A model generated the notes under the pieces. That model saw nothing but the letters and a program-made list of their open reading frames with translations, made no database searches and had not been told where the DNA came from. From NCBI RefSeq assembly GCF_004336805.1, contig NZ_SJXM01000019.1, positions 1 through 47,251 on the forward strand: 47,251 nucleotides of DNA. Direction: 5' to 3'. The first letter of the stretch is position 1, and the number at the start of each line of letters is the position of its first letter. Source of the DNA: Aeromicrobium sp. IC_218 (GTDB lineage Bacteria > Actinomycetota > Actinomycetes > Propionibacteriales > Nocardioidaceae). Below, piece by piece: positions 9,048-16,198 of this stretch. Both the position numbers and the translations under genes were made by a program.

Positions 9048-9405
9048 CGGTCACCTCGAGCACGACCCGCTGCGGGTTCTCCCGCGGGGGCCGGTAGCGC
9101 TCGGCGTACCGCGCCTCGGCGTCGGCGACCGACTCCGGGTCGTCCAGCACGCGCGCCGGGCCGCCCAGCGTCAGCCAGCGGGCGCGGTCGACCTGGCAGA
9201 CCGTGGCGTGGCCGGCCCGGGCGACGTTGAGCGCCTTCTGGCTCGTGCCACTCGTGATGACGCGCACGACGCCGTCGGCGTAGGTGAACCCCACCGGGAC
9301 GACGTGCGGACGCCCGTCCTGGCGCAGCGTCGTCAACGTCGCGAGGTGGTACTCGGTCAGGAACGCGTGCGCGTCGTCGGTCAGTCGTTCGATGCCGCGG
9401 GTCAC
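9001..9405 (-). CDS. PPOX-class F420-dependent oxidoreductase
   Basis: This 134-aa protein has the split-barrel fold of pyridoxamine-phosphate-oxidase-like proteins. The order of strands and motifs ([58 protein letters not shown], then AEARYAERY) is typical of the actinobacterial F420-binding subgroup, small dimeric reductases of uncertain substrate. The start is GTG at 9405. It lies 13 nt downstream of the NYN-domain gene on the same strand and is probably cotranscribed with it. FMN or heme binding are possible alternatives within the superfamily. The specific substrate cannot be read from the sequence. Confidence 0.85.
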   Translation of the reverse strand: MTRGIERLTDDAHAFLTEYHLATLTTLRQDGRPHVVPVGFTYADGVVRVITSGTSQKALNVARAGHATVCQVDRARWLTLGGPARVLDDPESVADAEARYAERYRPPRENPQRVVLEVTVTDVMGQAGLLHPRR

Positions 9406-9418
9406 GTCGATCGCTCGC

Positions 9419-10399
9419 TCAGGCCGTCGGGGGAGCGGCGAAGAGGACCCGCCGCGTGTCGGCCAGCGACGGCGTCAGGCGGACGAGGCGGGCGGTGCTC
9501 GACTCGTCGATCTCGGCGACCTGCTCACGCGACTTGATGAAGTCCGAGAACGAGCGGTAGCCGAGCGCCTTCTCGCTGAACGACGGGTCCATGCGCTTCA
9601 TCTGCGTCTTGACCTGCGAGGCGTGCAGCCACTCCGCGTCGTCCTTCTCGTGCCCGAGGCGCAGGGCGCGCTCGAGCAGTCGGGTCGCGGTCTCCTGGGT
9701 CTCGCCCTCGTCGGACGTGTCGTCGGCCACCGCGGGCGACGTCTCGTCCTGGACGGCCGGGTTGGCGCCCTTGGCGCTGCGGCTGCGCGGCTCGCGGGTC
9801 TCGGGCTCGGCCGCCTCCTCCGGCGGGGTGACGCCCGGCAGGGCGTCGTACGTGACCAGCTCGTCGCACGCCGCGGCCAGCGACTTGCTGGTGGAGCCGG
9901 CGACACCGACGCCGACCACGTAGCGGCCCAGGCGCTTGCAGCGCTGCGCGAGCGCGATGTAGTCCGAGTCGCCGGCGACGATCACGACGTGGGTGAGGTC
10001 GGGCAGGCGGAACATGTCCTCGACCGCGTCGACGGCCAGGCGGATGTCGGCGCCGTTCTTGCCGTACGCGGCGGCCGGGAACAGCTGCACGAGGTCGACG
10101 GCGCGGCTGACCAGCTGGTGGCGGTAGTCAGCGTTGACCGGCGCGGACCAGTCGGCGTACGCCCGCGTCAGCACGAGGGTGCCGAAGGACGAGGCGAAGT
10201 CGATGATCGCGCCCACGTCGACGGTCGCGCGGCGCAGCTTGTCGGCGACGGCCGGGTCGGCCTCGCGGGCGCCGGCGTCGAAGCCCTTGTTCTTGTCGCG
10301 CGACCACTGATGACGTCCGTGGACCTGGTCGTAGCGCGAGATGACGATGTTGTCGAAGTCGATGTAGACGGCGACGCGGGTGTCTCCCGGCTCGGTCAT
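9419..10399 (-). CDS. NYN (PIN-like) domain protein with C-terminal OST-HTH/LOTUS domain
   Basis: A 326-aa protein. The N-terminal NYN domain (LabA/DUF88-like nuclease fold) shows [21 protein letters not shown] and [12 protein letters not shown], i.e. the spaced acidic residues that bind metal in PIN-like nucleases. After a low-complexity Glu/Thr-rich linker, the C-terminus (roughly 250-315: [20 protein letters not shown], then FSDFIKS) fits the OST-HTH/LOTUS RNA-binding module. The pair suggests an RNA-targeted nuclease or RNA-binding protein. I placed the start at the ATG of 10399 because GAGGAG lies about 9 nt upstream; a longer in-frame version to 10456 would run into the terminator hairpin. 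Substrate and biological role are unknown. Confidence 0.85.
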   Translation of the reverse strand: MTEPGDTRVAVYIDFDNIVISRYDQVHGRHQWSRDKNKGFDAGAREADPAVADKLRRATVDVGAIIDFASSFGTLVLTRAYADWSAPVNADYRHQLVSRAVDLVQLFPAAAYGKNGADIRLAVDAVEDMFRLPDLTHVVIVAGDSDYIALAQRCKRLGRYVVGVGVAGSTSKSLAAACDELVTYDALPGVTPPEEAAEPETREPRSRSAKGANPAVQDETSPAVADDTSDEGETQETATRLLERALRLGHEKDDAEWLHASQVKTQMKRMDPSFSEKALGYRSFSDFIKSREQVAEIDESSTARLVRLTPSLADTRRVLFAAPPTA

Positions 10400-10455
10400 G
10401 TAGAGATGCTCCTCGGTCGTGGAACCTCCAGTCTGGCGCACCCGGAGCCCGGGCA

Positions 10456-10498
10456 CACCACCGGCGTCCGCCCCGGTCGGGTGCGGACGCCGGTGGTG
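10456..10498 (-). terminator. Strong hairpin terminator of the SPW gene
   Basis: A perfect 16-bp inverted repeat (arms 10456-10471 and 10483-10498, 11-nt loop) begins 23 nt past the stop of the minus-strand SPW gene and ahead of the NYN gene start. There is no U-tract, as is common for hairpin terminators in high-GC actinobacteria. Confidence 0.7.
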
Positions 10499-10520
10499 GT
10501 GCCGTGACGGCGCGGGCGCG

Positions 10521-10907
10521 TCAGGCGGGCGTGCGCGGGCCGGTGATCGCCGGCTCGTCCGCCCGGGTCATCAGCGCGTACCCGGCGACCAGGATGCCCA
10601 CGACGACGTGCGGCACCCATACGAACCAGTCCTCGTCGGCGAAGCCGAAGAACCACGGGGTCAGGGCCAGGAACACGCCGGTGACCATGTCCAGGATCAG
10701 GTGGACGCTCATCGGCACCAGCTTCACCGGGCTGGCCGGGCTGGTGGTGATGAGTTCGTTGAGCACGATGAACACGCCGACGCCGACGGCCGACCAGGTG
10801 GCCGCGTCGCTCTCGTCGGCGAAGGTCAGCAACCAGGGGGCGACGATCAGGACGACGCCGACCACCAGCCCGATGATCGTGTGGGTCCTGCTGTCGATGA
10901 CGCGCAC
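10521..10907 (-). CDS. SPW-repeat membrane protein
   Basis: A 128-aa integral membrane protein with four hydrophobic helices arranged as two repeats. Each repeat carries the SPW-family signature at the end of its first helix: VAPWLLTFAD near residue 23 and LTPWFFGFAD near residue 84. The function of SPW proteins is not established; in actinobacteria they are often found among stress-related genes. The start is GTG at 10907, preceded by GAGAGGAAG. A strong hairpin follows the gene. The direct repeat of the adjacent 799-bp unit lies just upstream (10972-11012), so the native promoter region may have been altered by that event. Confidence 0.8.
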   Translation of the reverse strand: MRVIDSRTHTIIGLVVGVVLIVAPWLLTFADESDAATWSAVGVGVFIVLNELITTSPASPVKLVPMSVHLILDMVTGVFLALTPWFFGFADEDWFVWVPHVVVGILVAGYALMTRADEPAITGPRTPA

Positions 10908-10971
10908 GGTGCTTCCTCTCGTCGGATGGATCAGTGACCCGCGGGTACCCGGGTCGCTCGTCGCGAAACGC

Positions 10972-11012
10972 GGCCGGTCAGCCGATGGGCTCCGCGGCCG
11001 CGAGCTCGGCGG
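10972..11012. repeat. Left 41-bp direct repeat of the single-gene unit
   Basis: This 41-nt stretch matches 11771-11811 at 40 of 41 positions (mismatch at 10993/11792). It is a displaced copy of the 3' end and stop codon of the metallo-hydrolase gene. It forms the left boundary of a 799-bp unit and resembles an attL-type junction. Confidence 0.85.
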
Positions 11013-11041
11013 GAAACTCTGATCTAAGGGGACGGCGGACC

Positions 11042-11047
11042 TAGAGT
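11042..11047 (+). promoter_or_regulatory. Leaderless-type -10 box of the inserted gene
   Basis: TAGAGT lies six nt before ATG 11054, implying transcription starts at or next to the start codon. No convincing -35 hexamer is present; CTGATC at 11019-11024 is at the right spacing but weak. Confidence 0.5.
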
Positions 11048-11053
11048 CCTGTC

Positions 11054-11770
11054 ATGCCGTTGGGGTCGCTAAGTAACGAACAGGGCTTCGCGCTTATCGC
11101 CGAGTGCACCTCCACTCGCAACCTTCTGGGCTACGGCTCCTACGTGGTGAGAGACGCGCCGTTCTGGGATACGACAAGAGATCCCGTGCTCACGATGCTT
11201 TCGATTGGAATGGAGAAGCTCCACAAGTTGGCGTTGGGGCTGATCGTCCTCGACGACGAGGGGTCGTGGCCGGCAAAGGCTGCGATGAAGGATTGGGGCC
11301 ATGGGATTGCCGCGATGCACCACCGTCTGCTCCCTGAGCTTGTCCGACGGGCTGGTGACGCTTCACCGTTTGTCCGGGCGAAGGTTGGCGCCATCGCAAG
11401 CAACGTCGTCGTGCCTCCCTTGATTCGAGTACTTGATCTCTACGGGCGTTCAGGACGCTTCTTCTATCTCGACTCACTTGCCCGAAGTCCGCAGGTCTTC
11501 GATCCCGCACATGCCTGGGGGGACGTTGAGAATGCAGCGCGTGATGATCCGCATGTGAGCAACTTGATGGGAAACGCGCTGGAACGTCCCGCCGATCAGT
11601 CCGCCTGGGATTCCCTGCGGTCAGCTCAGAACGAACGGATAGCTTCGGCGATTGAAGTCATCTGGGAGGCGATCAGTTCCGCGAGCGCCAATGGAGTGCT
11701 GGGCGAAGTCGGGCGAATGGTGGCTTCGGAACTCGCCCCAACTTCTGTCGGCCGGCAACGGTCCTCCTGA
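11054..11770 (+). CDS. Protein of unknown function in the inserted unit (possibly HEPN-like)
   Basis: I do not recognise this 238-aa protein. It is predicted to be mostly alpha-helical and soluble, with no signal peptide. The stretch GMEKLHKLALGLIVLDDEGS at residues 53-72, followed by a W and GHGIAAMHHRLL, resembles the helix pair seen in HEPN-type proteins (including AbiV-like abortive-infection families). However, the canonical R-x4-6-H nuclease motif is not clear; only ARDDPH comes near. Codon use is visibly unlike the neighbours (many TTG, GAT, ATT, CTT codons) and G+C is much lower, indicating recent acquisition. It carries its own leaderless-type promoter. A defence or toxin role would fit a cargo gene but is speculative. 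Confidence 0.7.
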   Translation: MPLGSLSNEQGFALIAECTSTRNLLGYGSYVVRDAPFWDTTRDPVLTMLSIGMEKLHKLALGLIVLDDEGSWPAKAAMKDWGHGIAAMHHRLLPELVRRAGDASPFVRAKVGAIASNVVVPPLIRVLDLYGRSGRFFYLDSLARSPQVFDPAHAWGDVENAARDDPHVSNLMGNALERPADQSAWDSLRSAQNERIASAIEVIWEAISSASANGVLGEVGRMVASELAPTSVGRQRSS

Positions 11771-11811
11771 GGCCGGTCAGCCGATGGGCTCGGCGGCCGC
11801 GAGCTCGGCGG
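11771..11811. repeat. Right 41-bp direct repeat (3' end of the metallo-hydrolase gene)
   Basis: The intact copy of the repeat at 10972-11012. It contains the last 11 codons and the stop codon of the metallo-hydrolase gene plus six nt beyond, and starts one base after the stop codon of the inserted gene. Confidence 0.85.
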
Positions 11812-12517
11812 CCCGCCGGGCGCCCTGAGTCCAGGGCTCGCCGTGCCCGGGCAGCACGACGTCCGCCTCGGTAGCGGCGATGGCGGCGAGCGACTCGCGG
11901 GCCTGGCCGGGACGTCGGGTGCCGGGCCGGGCGACGACCCGCGGGCCCCGTCGTCCGGTGTACGGGTCGAGCGTGACCAGCGCGTCGCCGGTGAGCACGG
12001 CGGACGCCGCGACGTGGTGCAGCGCGACGTGGCCGTCGGTGTGGCCGGGCGTCGGCAGCACGTGCAGCTCCGGCATCACCGCGAGCGGTCCCTCCGGCAG
12101 CGCCTCGACGTGCCCGACGCCGGGCACCTTGAGCGCTCCGTTCGCGATCATCTGCGCCTGGTAGGGCCAGCCGCCCGGGTGGGTGGCGATGAACGCCAGC
12201 CGGTTCACGCCGGGCCGGTAGCGGTACGGGTGCTCGGTGATGCGCACGTCGCCCAGCGCGGCGAGCACGGGGACGTCGTGCTCGCGCTGGACGTTGCCCA
12301 GGTCGCCGAGGTGGTCGAAGTGGCCGTGGGTGAGCACCACGGCGTCCACGTCGCGCCAGCCGGCGCCCAGCGACCGCAGCGCGGCCTCGATCCGTGGCCG
12401 GCTGCGCGGCAGGCAGGCGTCGACGAGCACGAGGGTGTCGCCGCGCTGCACGAGGTAGCAGCAGGTGGCCGCATGGGCGATGCGGTGGATGCCGGGCAGG
12501 ATCTCCTGCGCGCTCAC
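11777..12517 (-). CDS. MBL-fold metallo-hydrolase
   Basis: A 246-aa metallo-beta-lactamase-fold enzyme. Ligands are visible in order: THGHFDHLGD (HxHxDH, residues about 71-80), TPGHTDGH (third His), LTGDAL (bridging Asp) and LPGHGEP (final His), which together bind two metal ions. Sequence order and length suit the glyoxalase-II/hydrolase-like branch that cleaves thioesters or lactones; the substrate is unknown. The GTG start at 12517 overlaps the sigma-factor stop (GTGA), so it is translated coupled to the sigma gene. Its last codons lie in the direct repeat that borders the inserted unit. Reading further upstream would only extend into the sigma-factor gene. Confidence 0.85.
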   Translation of the reverse strand: MSAQEILPGIHRIAHAATCCYLVQRGDTLVLVDACLPRSRPRIEAALRSLGAGWRDVDAVVLTHGHFDHLGDLGNVQREHDVPVLAALGDVRITEHPYRYRPGVNRLAFIATHPGGWPYQAQMIANGALKVPGVGHVEALPEGPLAVMPELHVLPTPGHTDGHVALHHVAASAVLTGDALVTLDPYTGRRGPRVVARPGTRRPGQARESLAAIAATEADVVLPGHGEPWTQGARRAAELAAAEPIG

Positions 12518-13263
12518 GCGGCCTCCCGGACGACGACCTCGCTGCGGAGCCGGTCGAGCAGGGCGGCGAGCCGGCGTGACACCCACATCGGGTTGTGGCC
12601 CAGCTGGCGGGCGATCTCGCGCTGGTTGAGGTCCTCGAAGAAGCGCATCCGCAGCAGCGTCCGGTCGTCGTCGTCGAGCTCGCGGCACAGGTGGGTGACC
12701 GACACCCACTCGTCGACCCGGTCGAACCGGTCGTCCACGCTCCCGAGCACCGGCTCGCCCTCGGACGCGTCCAGGGAGTCCGGGTGGAAGCACCCGCGCG
12801 CCTGGAGGGCCTCCAGGACGTCCGCGACGGGCTGGCCGAGGCGAGCGGCGAGCTCCGTGGCCCGGCCGGTGCCGGCGTCGTCCCACGCCCGCGCGTCGGT
12901 GGCCGCGATCGTGGCCTGCAGGGTCTGGATGCGCCGCGGCGGACGCACGGTCCAGCCCAGGTCACGGAAGTGCTTCTTCAGCTCGCCCAGCACGGTCGCG
13001 GTCGCGAACGAGGCGAAGTCGCCCCGCGTCTCGTCGTAGCGCCGGGCCGCGGTCACCAGCGCCAGCGACGCGACCTGGAACAGGTCCTCCTCGTCGACGC
13101 CGCGGCCGCGGTAGCGGCGGGCGAGGGCGGCGGCGAGCCGGAGGTGCCGGCCGACGACGTCGTTCTCGGCCGCCTGCCGCTCGACCGACCCGGCGCGCTC
13201 GACGCCGAGCAGCTCGTGGACGTCGTGCTGGCTGGTGCGGTCAGACGTGAGCCGACGGGTCAT
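12514..13263 (-). CDS. SigB/SigF-type alternative RNA polymerase sigma factor
   Basis: A 249-aa sigma-70-family factor of the stress/sporulation (SigB/SigF) group. Region 2 is clear: ENDVVGRHLRLAAALARRY, then GVDEEDLFQVASLALVTAAR and FASFATATVLGELKKHFRD, with WTVRPPRRIQTL leading into region 3. Region 4 (FEDLNQREIARQLGHNPMWV, then SRRLAALLDRLR) holds the helix-turn-helix for the -35 element. ATG at 13263 is preferred because AGGGAG lies just upstream; a longer frame reaches 13341 without a better site. No anti-sigma gene is adjacent. The divergent manganese catalase has a promoter of the type this sigma group reads, which suggests an oxidative or general stress regulon. Confidence 0.9.
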   Translation of the reverse strand: MTRRLTSDRTSQHDVHELLGVERAGSVERQAAENDVVGRHLRLAAALARRYRGRGVDEEDLFQVASLALVTAARRYDETRGDFASFATATVLGELKKHFRDLGWTVRPPRRIQTLQATIAATDARAWDDAGTGRATELAARLGQPVADVLEALQARGCFHPDSLDASEGEPVLGSVDDRFDRVDEWVSVTHLCRELDDDDRTLLRMRFFEDLNQREIARQLGHNPMWVSRRLAALLDRLRSEVVVREAA

Positions 13264-13364
13264 CGGGGCTCCCTGGTGGGCGGAGTGGGTGTCCTCCCAT
13301 CGGACGTCGGCATCGCGGGACGTGCATCCCGGGTTCCTCATCGTGGGACCGGCGGCGGGTCCGT

Positions 13365-13389
13365 GTTACCGCCCCACGAGAACGGGTAC
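13365..13389 (+). promoter_or_regulatory. SigB/SigF-type promoter of the manganese catalase
   Basis: GTTA at 13365-13368, a 15-nt spacer and GGGTAC at 13384-13389 match the GTTT-N14-17-GGGTA pattern of SigB/SigF holoenzymes. It points to the catalase gene, 130 nt away, and lies beside the divergent gene for a sigma factor of that class. Confidence 0.6.
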
Positions 13390-13449
13390 TGACGGGCTCG
13401 CGCGAGCCGGGCGACGGTGGTCGTGAACACCTCGCGACGAGACGGCGAC

Positions 13450-13464
13450 GACGTGTGACACGTC
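13450..13464. promoter_or_regulatory. 15-bp palindrome in the catalase leader
   Basis: GACGTG-TGA-CACGTC is a perfect 6-3-6 inverted repeat between the SigB/SigF-type promoter and the catalase start. It could be an operator or a small leader hairpin; no regulator is identified. Confidence 0.35.
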
Positions 13465-13520
13465 ACCTGGACGGGGCACCCGGCGGGCATCCCAGACCCG
13501 CACCGCGCCAGGAGGCACCC

Positions 13521-14384
13521 ATGTTCACGCACCAGAAGGCCCTGCAGTTCACGTCGAGGCCGGACGCTCCGGACCCCGCGTTCGCGATGAGGTTCCAGGA
13601 GGTCCTCGGCGGCAAGTGGGGCGAGATGACCGTCGCCCTCCAGTACCTCTACCAGGGCTGGAACACCCGGCTGCCCGGCAAGTACAAGGACATGCTGATG
13701 GCGATCGGCACCGAGGAGCTCAGCCACGTCGAGATGATCGTGCAGATGATCGACCAGCTCCTCGACAAGCCCGCCCCGATGTCGGCCGACGACACCACCG
13801 GCTCGACCCAGGCGAGCGAGTTCGGGGCGCAGAACCCGCAGCACACCATCGTCAACGGCGGCAGCGCCTACCCGCACGACTCCAACGGCGTCCCGTGGAG
13901 CGGCGCGTACGTCACGGCCAGCGGCAACCTCATGGCCGACTTCACGCTCAACGTCACCGCCGAGATGCAGGGACGGCTCCAGGTCGCCCGGCTGTTCCAC
14001 ATGACCGACGACCGCGGGGTGAAGGAGCTGATCCGGTTCCTGGTCACCCGCGACCACATGCACCAGATGCAGTGGCTCTCGGCGATCGAGGAGCTCAAGG
14101 CCGACGGCCTGGACGGGCTGCCCGTCCCCGAGGCGTTCCCGCTCGAGGAGGAGTTCGACGAGTTCAGCCACACGTTCATCCAGGCGTCGGACGGCGAGGC
14201 CGCGGCCGAGGGCTCGTGGGCGTCCGGCCCGGCCCCCGACGGCCGCGGCGACTTCCGCACCGCGCTGATCCAGGCCACCGGCGAGTGGCCCGAGCTGGCG
14301 CCCGGCGACCCGCGGCTCTACGGCACGAACCCGCTGCAGGAGACCAAGGGCCTGATCGACAAGGCGAAGGACGCGCTGTCATGA
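13521..14384 (+). CDS. Manganese catalase
   Basis: A 287-aa non-heme catalase that disproportionates hydrogen peroxide with a di-manganese site in a four-helix bundle. Family ligands are visible: E of GKWGEMTVALQYLYQGWN, EELSHVEM (E-x2-H), later NLMADFTLNVTAEMQGR and RFLVTRDHMHQMQW (D-H and H). The C-terminal extension GTNPLQETKGLIDKAKDALS resembles other bacterial members, and the length is typical. AGGAGG at 13510-13515 supports ATG 13521. A SigB/SigF-type promoter lies upstream, so expression is probably stress-dependent. The stop overlaps the start of a 60-aa membrane protein gene (ATGA). Family assignment is secure. Confidence 0.95.
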   Translation: MFTHQKALQFTSRPDAPDPAFAMRFQEVLGGKWGEMTVALQYLYQGWNTRLPGKYKDMLMAIGTEELSHVEMIVQMIDQLLDKPAPMSADDTTGSTQASEFGAQNPQHTIVNGGSAYPHDSNGVPWSGAYVTASGNLMADFTLNVTAEMQGRLQVARLFHMTDDRGVKELIRFLVTRDHMHQMQWLSAIEELKADGLDGLPVPEAFPLEEEFDEFSHTFIQASDGEAAAEGSWASGPAPDGRGDFRTALIQATGEWPELAPGDPRLYGTNPLQETKGLIDKAKDALS

Positions 14385-14563
14385 GCAGCGCGACGATCAG
14401 CGCGATCACGTGCACGGTGCTGGCGGTCGTCGTCCTGGCCGCCGGCCCGTGGGGTGCGCTCGGCTCGGTGTTCCTGCTCGCCTGCGCCGCGTACCGGTGG
14501 CACGAGGTGCACCCCGGACGGCCGGTCGTCCGCGTGCGGGGACGCCACGGCGTCCACGGGTAG
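14381..14563 (+). CDS. Small membrane protein coupled to the catalase
   Basis: A 60-aa protein with hydrophobic stretches at about residues 8-24 and 26-41 (VLAVVVLAAGPWGALGSVFL region), followed by a short basic His/Arg-rich tail. It has no recognisable family. The ATG overlaps the catalase stop (ATGA), so it should be made with the catalase. A structural or stress-related envelope role is possible but unsupported. Confidence 0.6.
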   Translation: MSSATISAITCTVLAVVVLAAGPWGALGSVFLLACAAYRWHEVHPGRPVVRVRGRHGVHG

Positions 14564-14572
14564 AGGGCGGGA

Positions 14573-14588
14573 GGGACCGAGACGTCCC
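14573..14588. terminator. Weak hairpin between convergent genes
   Basis: GGGAC (14573-14577), a six-nt loop and GTCCC (14584-14588) form a short hairpin just past the 60-aa gene and before the end of the convergent kinase gene. It could terminate either transcript; the stem is short. Confidence 0.35.
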
Positions 14589-14614
14589 GGCCCGTCGAGG
14601 GCGACGGTCGCGGC

Positions 14615-16132
14615 TCAGCCGCGGCCGTTGCCCTTCTTGTCGCCCTTCCTGCCCTTGGCGTGACCCTTGCCCTTGAGCTTGCTCTTGGCCGACGTCGCGG
14701 CCGGGCGCGGGGCCGGCGCGGAGGTGCGCGAGCCCGACTGGGTGGTCGCCGGTGCCGGCGCCTTCGCGACAGCCGGGCTGACGGCTACGACGACGGGCAC
14801 GGTGCTGCCGAGCGCGACGCGGCCGTCGCGCTCGACGCTGAGCACCTGGCCGGCGCGGGTGCGGTTCTCGTGCTCGTGCCGGATCGGCACCAGCCCGAGC
14901 GCCTCCAGGCGGCGCGCCACCTGGCCGTAGGTGGAGCCGACCAGCGCGCGTCCGTCGACCACGACCATGCCGGAGGCCACCGAGAGCTCCACGGTCTCGC
15001 CGTCGCTGCCGTCGTCGGACGCGTCGGGCGTCTGGTCGACCACCTGGCCCATCGGGGCGCGCGGGTCGTCGACGTCCTGGCGTTCCACGGCGAAGCCCTC
15101 GTCGCGCAGCACCGTGGTGGCCGCCGCGACGGACATGCCGACGACGTCGGGCACCTCGCGCTCGGTGGCGAGCATCTCGCGGCCGGCGAGCAGGGCCACG
15201 ACGAGCGCGGCACCGGCACCGACGGCCATGGCCCGGCGACGCGGGCGGACACGGGTCACGGCGGTGGGCAGGTCCTCGAGCGCGGGCGCGCCGACCTCGC
15301 GCGGCGCGGGGGCCGCGTCCTGGCTGTGCCCCTCGGCCAGCGCCGCCGCGGTGCGGGCGGCCTGCTCGGCGGTCGGACGGTCGTCGGGCTGCTTGGCCGT
15401 CATGCTGGCGACGAGCGCGCGGACGGGGTCGGGCACGTCGTCGCCGAGCGGGGGCAGCTGGTCCTTCGCGTGGGCGATGGCGGTGGCCACGGCGGTCTCG
15501 CGTCGGAACGGCGGGGCGCCGGTGAGGCAGTGGTGGGCGACGACGCCGAGCGCGTAGACGTCCGACGGGGGAGCGGCGCTGCGGCCCAGGGCCTGCTCGG
15601 GGCTCAGGTAGTCGACGGTGCCCAGCAGGGTGCCGGTGGACGTGAGCGGCTCGCTCTCGGGCGAGCGGGCGATGCCGAAGTCGACGAGCACCGCGCGCTG
15701 CTCGGTCAGCAGGATGTTGGACGGCTTCACGTCGCGGTGCACGACGCCCAGCGCGTGCGCGGCGGCCAGGGCCTCGGCGACGTCGGCGACCATGCTCATC
15801 GTGCGGGCGGGCGTGAGGGTGCGCTCGTGGCGCAGCACCTGCGAGAGGGTCTCGCCCTCGACCAGGCGCATGACCAGGAACGGCGCGCCGGTCTCGTCGT
15901 CCTCGTCGTAGTCGAAGATCTCCGCGACGCCGGGGTGGTGGACGCCGCCGGCCAGCCGGGCCTCGGCCTTGAGCCGGGCGCGGCCCACCTCGTCCTGGGC
16001 CTGCTCGACGTGGACCAGCTTCACCGCCACGGCGCGGTCGAGCTTGCGGTCGTGGGCGCGCAGCACCGAGCCCATGCCGCCCGCCCCGAGGCGTTCGCCG
16101 AGCTCGTACCGACCGTTGATGACCCTACCCAC
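14615..16132 (-). CDS. PASTA-domain serine/threonine protein kinase
   Basis: A 505-aa Hanks-type kinase of the PknB kind, which phosphorylates proteins on Ser/Thr in response to cell-wall muropeptides. The kinase domain covers residues 8-262: GAGGMGSV (P-loop), K38, HRDVKPSN with D134, DFG at 151-153 and DYLSPEQ. A basic RPRRR stop and one membrane helix follow (about 301-318). Outside are two PASTA repeats (about 327-395 and 396-460), then an Ala/Pro/Thr linker and a strongly basic Lys/Gly-rich tail. The GTG at 16132 is chosen because a TACTGT -10 box sits seven nt upstream, implying leaderless translation. Two PASTA units are fewer than in typical PknB. Confidence 0.9.
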   Translation of the reverse strand: MGRVINGRYELGERLGAGGMGSVLRAHDRKLDRAVAVKLVHVEQAQDEVGRARLKAEARLAGGVHHPGVAEIFDYDEDDETGAPFLVMRLVEGETLSQVLRHERTLTPARTMSMVADVAEALAAAHALGVVHRDVKPSNILLTEQRAVLVDFGIARSPESEPLTSTGTLLGTVDYLSPEQALGRSAAPPSDVYALGVVAHHCLTGAPPFRRETAVATAIAHAKDQLPPLGDDVPDPVRALVASMTAKQPDDRPTAEQAARTAAALAEGHSQDAAPAPREVGAPALEDLPTAVTRVRPRRRAMAVGAGAALVVALLAGREMLATEREVPDVVGMSVAAATTVLRDEGFAVERQDVDDPRAPMGQVVDQTPDASDDGSDGETVELSVASGMVVVDGRALVGSTYGQVARRLEALGLVPIRHEHENRTRAGQVLSVERDGRVALGSTVPVVVAVSPAVAKAPAPATTQSGSRTSAPAPRPAATSAKSKLKGKGHAKGRKGDKKGNGRG

Positions 16133-16139
16133 CCGGTCG

Positions 16140-16145
16140 ACAGTA
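16140..16145 (-). promoter_or_regulatory. Leaderless-type -10 box of the PASTA kinase
   Basis: TACTGT on the minus strand, seven nt before GTG 16132. It mirrors the arrangement of the divergent gene at 16199. Confidence 0.5.
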
Positions 16146-16185
16146 GGGCCAGGCGGACGGTTCCGCGCGTCCGACCGCGGTGGGC

Positions 16186-16191
16186 TAGCGT
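16186..16191 (+). promoter_or_regulatory. Leaderless-type -10 box of the inositol-phosphatase-like gene
   Basis: TAGCGT lies seven nt before GTG 16199, so the transcript should begin at the start codon. Confidence 0.55.
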
Positions 16192-16198
16192 CGGCCCC

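Larger units (their letters stand above)
11013..11770 (+). mobile_element. Putative inserted single-gene unit between direct repeats
   Basis: The segment between the two 41-bp repeats holds a promoter, one gene and nothing else: a TAGAGT -10 box at 11042-11047, six nt, then the ATG at 11054, with the stop codon ending exactly at the edge of the right repeat. Hand-counted lines inside are 50-65% G+C, against 78% for a sampled line of the next gene. The metallo-hydrolase remains intact because its 3' end is restored by the right repeat. That is how site-specific integration at a gene end looks, but no integrase is present, so the mechanism (in-trans integrase, relic of a larger island, or recombination of an imported end) is open. 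Confidence 0.55.

Noticed and set aside
10400..10456. N-terminal extension of the NYN protein to 10456
   Set aside because: Would start at the edge of the strong hairpin and ignores the GAGGAG site in front of ATG 10399.
9284..10507. 407-codon plus-strand frame opposite the NYN gene
   Set aside because: Antisense to a gene with clear NYN and LOTUS motifs, and the frame passes through the terminator hairpin.
10972..11811. Interpretation of the repeat-bracketed unit as an insertion sequence
   Set aside because: There is no transposase, the repeats are far longer than target-site duplications, and the ends are direct rather than inverted.
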